Assembly: GCA_020425085.1 (NCBI GenBank)
Contig: JAGQRW010000001.1
Location: 248,001 to 312,000, forward strand
Reading direction: 5' to 3'
Source of the DNA: Paracoccaceae bacterium
Lineage (GTDB): Bacteria; Pseudomonadota; Alphaproteobacteria; Rhodobacterales; Rhodobacteraceae
DNA: 64,000 nucleotides
Shown: one piece after another, positions 63,075 through 64,000 of the stretch
Numbering within the stretch: position 1 is the first letter of the stretch
How the letters are laid out: every line of letters starts with the position of its first letter
Notes under the pieces: generated by a model
Databases searched by the model: none
Seen by the model: only the letters and a program-made list of their open reading frames with translations
What the model was told of the DNA's origin: nothing
Position numbers and translations under genes: made by a program

Positions 63075-64000
63075 TTATTGAAAACTCCGGATATCGGTCA
63101 GATGCCCGGTCACCGCTGCTGCTGCAGCCATGGCCGGACTAAGCAGATGGGTGCGCCCGCCACGCCCCTGACGGCCTTCGAAATTGCGGTTCGAGGTGGC
63201 GGCGCAGCGTTCTTTGGGCGAAAGTTGATCGGGGTTCATTGCCAGACACATGGAACAGCCGGCCAGCCTCCATTCGAATCCGGCTTTGATAAAGATATCT
63301 GCCAGACCCTCTTCCTCGGCCTGCGCCCGAACGAGGCCGGAACCCGGAACGATCATCGCCCGCATACCTTCCTTGATCTTCCGGCCTTTCAGGACAGCCG
63401 CAGCGGCGCGCAAATCCTCGATCCGGCCATTGGTGCAGGAACCGATGAATACCGTGTCGATCTTGATATCGGTCAGCGCCATTCCCGGCGTCAGACCCAT
63501 ATAATCCAGCGACCGCTTTACCGCCTCGACCTTGCCGCCAGTGAAATCGGATGGCGATGGGACAGTGGCGGTGATCGGCAGAACATCCTCGGGGCTGGTA
63601 CCCCAGGTGACGACCGGTGCAATGTCTTCACCCTTGAGGGTCAGAATCTTGTCGAACTCGGCGCCCTCGTCGGTGAACAGCATTTTCCATTGGGCCAGCG
63701 CCATTTCCCACGCAGCACCTTTCGGGGCATGCGGGCGACCCTTGACATATTCAAAGGTCTTTTCGTCGGGCGCGATAAGGCCGGCCCTGGCACCGCCTTC
63801 GATCGCCATGTTGCAGACTGTCATCCGCCCTTCCATGCTGAGGTCGCGGATCGCCTGACCGCAATATTCGATCACATGACCGGTACCGCCTGCGGTTCCG
63901 GTGGCGCCGATCACGCTTAGGGTGATATCCTTGGCGGTGACACCGGGGACCAGCTTGCCGGTGATTTCAACCTTCATGTTCTTTGATTTCTTTTGGATCA
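63075..64000 (-). CDS. leuC: 3-isopropylmalate dehydratase large subunit (partial)
   Basis: The C-terminal 308 or so residues of LeuC; the gene continues past the right edge (normal length about 470). Visible motifs: [31 protein letters not shown]-type segment ([16 protein letters not shown]), [14 protein letters not shown] (first Fe-S Cys), [15 protein letters not shown] (second and third Fe-S Cys), and [21 protein letters not shown]. It supplies the [4Fe-4S] active site for the isomerase with LeuD (26.7 kb). An in-frame ATG at 63977 is internal. Confidence 0.97.
   Translation of the reverse strand, partial: IQKKSKNMKVEITGKLVPGVTAKDITLSVIGATGTAGGTGHVIEYCGQAIRDLSMEGRMTVCNMAIEGGARAGLIAPDEKTFEYVKGRPHAPKGAAWEMALAQWKMLFTDEGAEFDKILTLKGEDIAPVVTWGTSPEDVLPITATVPSPSDFTGGKVEAVKRSLDYMGLTPGMALTDIKIDTVFIGSCTNGRIEDLRAAAAVLKGRKIKEGMRAMIVPGSGLVRAQAEEEGLADIFIKAGFEWRLAGCSMCLAMNPDQLSPKERCAATSNRNFEGRQGRGGRTHLLSPAMAAAAAVTGHLTDIRSFQ

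Overview
The window looks like chromosomal DNA of an alphaproteobacterium of the Rhodobacteraceae/Roseobacter type. Pointers are visible GC-rich codon use, ruvC-ruvA, a DUF1127 protein, DUF2794, a GSCFA protein, an RTX-Hint protein, a pcm-tolC pair followed by a PopZ-like protein, a split MnmD/FAD-oxidase pair, SmpB and ArfB ribosome rescue factors, and tightly packed genes with many 1-4 bp overlaps. Most content is core housekeeping. I see no CRISPR array, rRNA operon, prophage or intact insertion sequence.

Layout. 0-8 kb: ruvA(partial)-ruvC, a DUF1127 protein, a leftward run MFS-MATE-msrA-prmA-hypothetical, and a translationally coupled GSCFA/SGNH pair. 8-22 kb: rpsD with a recognisable promoter and a hairpin-rich leader, a DUF374 acyltransferase, hisC, valS, a dienelactone hydrolase-like gene, ornithine decarboxylase behind a long leader carrying a small ORF, DUF2235, cobQ, then the leftward operon pcm-tolC-PopZ-like. 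22.3-24.1 kb: tRNA-Cys followed by a decayed integrated element bounded by a perfect 44-bp repeat of the tRNA 3' end. 24-32.7 kb: a kinase plus phospho-lyase-like aminotransferase pair, leuD, a membrane protein plus exonuclease/endonuclease/phosphatase pair, an epimerase with a divergent LysR regulator, leuB, tRNA-Pro. 32.7-42 kb: RTX-Hint protein, iron-type alcohol dehydrogenase, asd, a small ribbon-helix-helix gene with a partner, carbonic anhydrase, M17 aminopeptidase, NlpC/P60, DUF2794. 42.2-43 kb: a non-coding stretch with two near-identical structured RNA units, each followed by its own intrinsic terminator. 43-57 kb: hspQ, a lytic transglycosylase-like lipoprotein, lolA, ftsK, an aminotransferase, amidase, UbiH-like hydroxylase, a MaoC-like hydratase, FAD oxidase, mnmD, an EamA transporter and a soluble lytic transglycosylase. 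57-64 kb: dapA-smpB-small membrane protein-sseA-aspartate/aromatic aminotransferase-queuosine precursor transporter, an 18-codon ORF with a full-length Shine-Dalgarno sequence, arfB, an HdeD-type protein, and leuC running off the window.

The strongest unexplained items are, in order: the tandem three-way-junction RNAs at 42.3-42.7 kb; the PopZ-like protein at 18.8-20.0 kb; the tRNA-Cys element remnant; the 18-codon ORF and terminator ahead of arfB; the ornithine decarboxylase leader; and the ribbon-helix-helix/partner pair at 37.9-38.4 kb. All assignments rest on reading the sequence and on remembered family features; no database search was made.
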